This document shows, piece by piece, positions 21,893-24,641 of a DNA stretch of 24,641 bases (its first letter is position 1; the number at the start of each line of letters is the position of its first letter). The position numbers and the translations under genes were made by a program. Source of the stretch: Candidatus Omnitrophota bacterium (GTDB taxonomy: Bacteria > Omnitrophota > 4484-213); contig QNCL01000008.1 of NCBI GenBank assembly GCA_003645805.1, forward strand, positions 1-24,641, written 5' to 3'. Below the pieces are notes generated by a model. The model saw nothing but the letters and a program-made list of their open reading frames with translations. It made no database searches and was not told the origin of the DNA.

Positions 21893-22468
21893 CTATTCCT
21901 CCACTATCTTCTTCTCTACCATCTCACAGATAATATGCCCAACAGTAATATGTGCTTCCTGGATACGCGCGGTATCGGCGGAGGGAACAACGAGGCAAAT
22001 GTCTACAAGATCCTTTAACCTCCCCCCTCCTTTACCGGTAAAGGCAACTGTCTTTATCCTCTTCTTATCCGCTACCTCCACTGCCTTGATTAGATTGTCT
22101 GCATTTCCACTGGTAGAGATAGCAATAAACACATCCCCTTCCTTTCCTAAAGCAAGGATTTGCTTGCAGAAAACATCAGTATAGGAGTAATCATTAGCGA
22201 TGCTGGTAAGAATTGAGGTATCTGTGGTAAGCGCAAGGGCGGGCAAAGGTTCTCTTTCTCTTCTGAATCTATTTACAAACTCCGCCGCCAGGTGCTGGGC
22301 ATCTGCCGCACTTCCTCCATTGCCGGCTAAAATAATCTTATTTCCTGTGCGCAAACATAAAACTGCTACCTCTATTATCTGAGATATTATAGCGGTATAC
22401 TCCTCCTCTTTTAAGCGCTGTTTAGTCTCTATACTTTCCTCTATAATTCTGTTTATCTCCTTTTGCAT
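21893..22468 (-). CDS. gmhA: Sedoheptulose-7-phosphate isomerase (phosphoheptose isomerase)
   Basis: GmhA converts sedoheptulose 7-phosphate to D-glycero-D-manno-heptose 7-phosphate, the first step to ADP-heptose for the LPS core. From the ATG at 22468 the SIS-domain protein has 191 residues, as usual for GmhA. It shows GNGGSAADAQHLAAEF (49-64) with the catalytic Glu63, the phosphate-binding STSG (118-121), and TARIQEAHITVGH with His178, the other acid/base. A TTG at 22486 overlaps the pfkA stop, but the ATG has GGATAGG 9 bases upstream. It supplies the sugar for the GT9 heptosyltransferase-like enzymes further down the same strand. Confidence 0.94.
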   Translation of the reverse strand: MQKEINRIIEESIETKQRLKEEEYTAIISQIIEVAVLCLRTGNKIILAGNGGSAADAQHLAAEFVNRFRREREPLPALALTTDTSILTSIANDYSYTDVFCKQILALGKEGDVFIAISTSGNADNLIKAVEVADKKRIKTVAFTGKGGGRLKDLVDICLVVPSADTARIQEAHITVGHIICEMVEKKIVEE

Positions 22469-22478
22469 AAACCAAAAC

Positions 22479-23504
22479 CTATCCAAAGAAAACCTTTGCT
22501 ACTTCATAGAGTTGAGTATCTACCATCTTTAGACTTCCCACCGCATCTTCTAAAGGCACAGAAACTATCCTGTTGCCCTGCAAAGCAGCCATTTGACCAA
22601 ACCTTCCTTCCTTTACCAACTCTATTGCCTTTATCCCTAAGCGAGTACCTAACACCCTATCAAAAGCGGAGGGGCTTCCTCCCCGTTGAAGATGCCCGAG
22701 CACCACTGTGCGTGTCTCAAAACCTGTCCTTTTTTCAATCTCCTTCGCTAAAACATTCCCAATTCCTCCCAAATGCACATGGCCAAAAGCATCCCTCTTC
22801 TCTTCCTGAAGAATAAACTCATCGCTTTCCTTAAACTTTGCTCCTTCTGCTACCACTACAATGCTAAAATTTCGCCCCCGCTCATTCCTCCTCTTCACTA
22901 ACCTGACTACCTCCTCAATATCAATGGGAATCTCAGGAATTAGAATAACATCTGCTCCTCCTGCAATCCCTCCTTCAATAGCAATCCATCCACTGTGCCT
23001 TCCCATTACCTCTATAACCATTACCCTATGATGAGACTCTGCGGTAGTATGTAATCTATCAATCGCTTCCATCACAATATTTATTGCGGTATCAAAACCA
23101 AAAGTATAATCGGTAGCGGAAAGATCATTATCGATGGTCTTGGGGACCCCTACAATCTTCAGGTTCTCCTCCTTAACCAGTTTGCAGGCTACTCCTAATG
23201 TATCCTCTCCTCCAATAGCAATCAGCGCATCAATTCTCCCCAGATTCTCCTTTATAGCCTTTACATCCTCGGGGTTCTTGTAAGGATTGGTGCGCGATGT
23301 CCCCAAAATAGTTCCTCCGCGCGGCAGAATGCCCGAAACAGAGGATAGATCGAGAGAAACAAAGTTATTCTTTATCACCCCTAACCACCCATCTTTGAAG
23401 CCAAGTATCTGATAACCCTCCTGAAGCCCTCTGCGGGTAATTGCTCGGATTACTGCATTCAAACCCGGACAATCTCCTCCTCCAGTCAAAACTCCTACTT
23501 TCAT
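22479..23504 (-). CDS. pfkA: 6-phosphofructokinase, residues of the pyrophosphate-dependent type
   Basis: The enzyme phosphorylates fructose 6-phosphate at C1 in glycolysis. The 341 residues show GGGDCPGLNAVIR (8-20), the catalytic TIDND (123-127, Asp125), EVMGRHSGWIA, and the sugar-phosphate-binding arginines. Two donor-site positions decide ATP against PPi. ATP enzymes have Gly at both; here they are Asp101 (GGEDT) and Lys122 (PKTIDND), the pattern of the PPi-using group III (mixed-substrate) enzymes such as that of Amycolatopsis. I therefore predict PPi dependence and a reversible reaction, without proof. CAGGAGGT lies 6 bases before the ATG. The gene sits 16 bases after amaP and 10 before gmhA. 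Confidence 0.93.
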   Translation of the reverse strand: MKVGVLTGGGDCPGLNAVIRAITRRGLQEGYQILGFKDGWLGVIKNNFVSLDLSSVSGILPRGGTILGTSRTNPYKNPEDVKAIKENLGRIDALIAIGGEDTLGVACKLVKEENLKIVGVPKTIDNDLSATDYTFGFDTAINIVMEAIDRLHTTAESHHRVMVIEVMGRHSGWIAIEGGIAGGADVILIPEIPIDIEEVVRLVKRRNERGRNFSIVVVAEGAKFKESDEFILQEEKRDAFGHVHLGGIGNVLAKEIEKRTGFETRTVVLGHLQRGGSPSAFDRVLGTRLGIKAIELVKEGRFGQMAALQGNRIVSVPLEDAVGSLKMVDTQLYEVAKVFFG

Positions 23505-23520
23505 CTTCTCACCTCCTGAT

Positions 23521-24090
23521 CTATCTGATGTGCATCTCCTCCTTTTTCTTCTCTCTACTGCTTTTCTCTACAATCTTATCTATATAAATCTCCACCTTTA
23601 CTTCCTCCTCTATCCCTAAAGACTTCTCCACCTCCTCTTTTATTATCCTCTGCGCATCACTACTAACTCGGGGAATATCAGCACTGGAAAAGAGAACAAG
23701 ATGAGCAATTACCTTTATCCCTTTTTTTCTTACCACTATCTTGGGTTTTATCTCTTTGATATCCAAAAGAGAACCGCAAACCTTCCTAACTATATCCTCA
23801 ACCGCAGAGATAGCCATAGAAATCTTCCCTTCCTTATTATTCAAGACCACATTCTTCTCTTTGCGGTAGGCTCTCTCCAGAAGAATCAACGCAAGAAAAC
23901 CAATAAAAGCGAGAAGAATGCCTATAAGTATACTAACTGTAGAGAAATAAGGGCTCTGATAGAGGTAGTTTATAAACTCAGAGAGGAGATGGGCAGTAAT
24001 TATCTTTGTGCCCATTGCCATCAGAAGAGTAGCAACCAATAAAACAAAGAATATTACCAAAATACACACTCCGCTCATCAATACTTTCAT
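23521..24090 (-). CDS. amaP: Alkaline-shock membrane anchor protein AmaP (Asp23-like domain)
   Basis: From the ATG at 24090 the protein has 189 residues. Two membrane helices (about 8-28 and 50-72) flank a short hairpin, and a cytoplasmic domain (about 82-172) follows with the Asp23 pattern: GKISMAISAVEDIVRKVCG, IVVRKKGIKVIAHLVL, and EEVEKSLGIEEEVKVEIYID. In Staphylococcus AmaP anchors Asp23 to the membrane and the system answers cell-wall stress. No asp23 gene is visible here, although the unseen right side could hold it. The start 30 bases upstream is rejected because GAGGAGGT stands 6 bases before the 24090 ATG. The role in a diderm is unknown. Confidence 0.85.
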   Translation of the reverse strand: MKVLMSGVCILVIFFVLLVATLLMAMGTKIITAHLLSEFINYLYQSPYFSTVSILIGILLAFIGFLALILLERAYRKEKNVVLNNKEGKISMAISAVEDIVRKVCGSLLDIKEIKPKIVVRKKGIKVIAHLVLFSSADIPRVSSDAQRIIKEEVEKSLGIEEEVKVEIYIDKIVEKSSREKKKEEMHIR

Positions 24091-24096
24091 CTTATT

Positions 24097-24104
24097 ACCT
24101 CCTC
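24097..24104 (-). promoter_or_regulatory. Strong ribosome binding site setting the amaP start
   Basis: GAGGAGGT ends 6 bases before the ATG at 24090, close to the anti-Shine-Dalgarno ideal. It lies inside the first codons of a longer reading frame (start at 24120), so that longer start is unlikely. Good translation of AmaP is suggested. Confidence 0.75.
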
Positions 24105-24149
24105 TTTTACGCAGATACACTCATCTACACTTAAGCAATCTCTAATCTT

Positions 24150-24641
24150 TCATAACCCAGAGATAGGTTCGTTTTCGGGATAGGTAATGGTAAATTCGAT
24201 ATTGATCTCTGCCTTCCTCTTGGGCTTTATCTGCAACTCCCATAAATTGACCCCTTCCTTACCTTGATAATTTTTCTCTTTTGGTAGAGGAACAATCTTC
24301 ACATTCTTCACTTCTATCCTATCTGTCCGAGAAACAGGGATGGTATCAATGACCTTGACTACTATCGGTTTCTCCTTCAAGTTCTCTATATTAATCTTAA
24401 AAGCAAGATCTCTAATTACTGTCTTTCTCTTTATCTTCCCGAAGAAGGTTTCTGTCCTCTTATCCTTTATCTTTTCCCATTTAACCCTTACCCCTCTATC
24501 CACTCCCAAATTTAGATAAAACTCCTCCCCTGCCCTCTTTTCCGGTAAATAAGTTCTTCCTACAAACCTTCCTCCAAAGTAGACATTCAAAGGACCCGGA
24601 AGTAATTCCTCGTCTGGAGAAACCTGGCATATTAGAAAAGA
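24150..24641 (-). CDS. DUF4139-domain protein, C-terminal part only; runs off the right edge
   Basis: The frame is open from the window edge to the TGA at 24150, giving the last 163 residues; the N-terminus is outside. The sequence LLPGPLNVYFGGRFVGRTYL and then EFYLNLGVDRGVRVKWEKIKDK, ENLKEKPIVVKVIDTIPVSR and a final ELQIKPKRKAEINIEFTITYP are the typical end of DUF4139 (mucoidy inhibitor A-like) proteins, a set of beta-strands rich in Glu and Lys. These proteins are generally exported and their molecular role is unsettled. A TTG at 24590 opens the same frame, but the coding pattern and family similarity continue upstream of it, so it is not the true start. It is followed by amaP after 59 bases. 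Confidence 0.85.
   Translation of the reverse strand, partial: SFLICQVSPDEELLPGPLNVYFGGRFVGRTYLPEKRAGEEFYLNLGVDRGVRVKWEKIKDKRTETFFGKIKRKTVIRDLAFKINIENLKEKPIVVKVIDTIPVSRTDRIEVKNVKIVPLPKEKNYQGKEGVNLWELQIKPKRKAEINIEFTITYPENEPISGL

Noticed and set aside
1..24641. tRNA, rRNA or riboswitch in the window
   Set aside because: Apart from 2888-3078, gaps between genes are under 60 bases, and I recognised no T-loop, anticodon-stem or known riboswitch core on either strand.

Overview
The window is almost wholly coding, and every gene I can support lies on the minus strand, so it reads from right to left. It looks like a chromosomal piece of an uncultivated diderm bacterium. It has LPS-core genes (gmhA, two GT9 heptosyltransferase-like genes, a WaaE-like GT2, an LptC/LptA-like lipoprotein), a lipoprotein signal peptidase, RseP, the MEP isoprenoid enzyme IspG and type II fatty-acid enzymes. 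These sit beside an AmaP/Asp23-type membrane protein and a YteA-type TraR protein, families better known from Gram-positives. Arginine is read mostly from AGA/AGG and the coding strand is very purine-rich. Omnitrophota or a similar candidate phylum would fit, but that is inference.

Layout in transcription order. (1) 24641-21869: the C-terminal end of a DUF4139 protein (cut by the right edge), amaP, a PFK with residues typical of the pyrophosphate-dependent type, and gmhA. (2) 21869-16977: a large GT4 glycosyltransferase with a C-terminal helical domain, an LptC/LptA-like lipoprotein, a TraR/DksA zinc-finger protein, lspA and an RluD-type pseudouridine synthase. (3) 16976-8974: rseP, ispG, argC, an isolated rnfA, fabH, fabD, serA and a prepilin peptidase. 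(4) 8956-3079: aroC, aroK, GT2, two GT9 genes, a flavodoxin, a small cupin and a retropepsin-like lipoprotein. Spacing is from about 60 bases down to overlaps, many of them 4-base ATGA overlaps, so most of 24.6-3.1 kb could be one or a few long operons mixing envelope, amino-acid, lipid and isoprenoid synthesis.

(5) 3078-1508 differs. A 191-base intergenic stretch full of dyad symmetries precedes an AT-rich SPPY-type DNA methyltransferase. Immediately after that gene is a 52-codon ORF that reads like the N-terminus of a TdeIII-type restriction endonuclease and then stops. I read this as a decayed, horizontally acquired restriction-modification locus. (6) 1511-1 holds a secreted protein with Asp-box (BNR) repeats followed by a region resembling TolC-type outer-membrane proteins. 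It is open through the left edge and overlaps the endonuclease remnant by 4 bases.

The points most worth following up are the truncated endonuclease with its palindromic upstream region, the isolated rnfA, the BNR/TolC-like fusion, the predicted PPi-dependent PFK, the GT4-plus-helical-domain protein and the apparent LptC-LptA fusion. I found no rRNA, tRNA, CRISPR array, insertion sequence or convincing rho-independent terminator.
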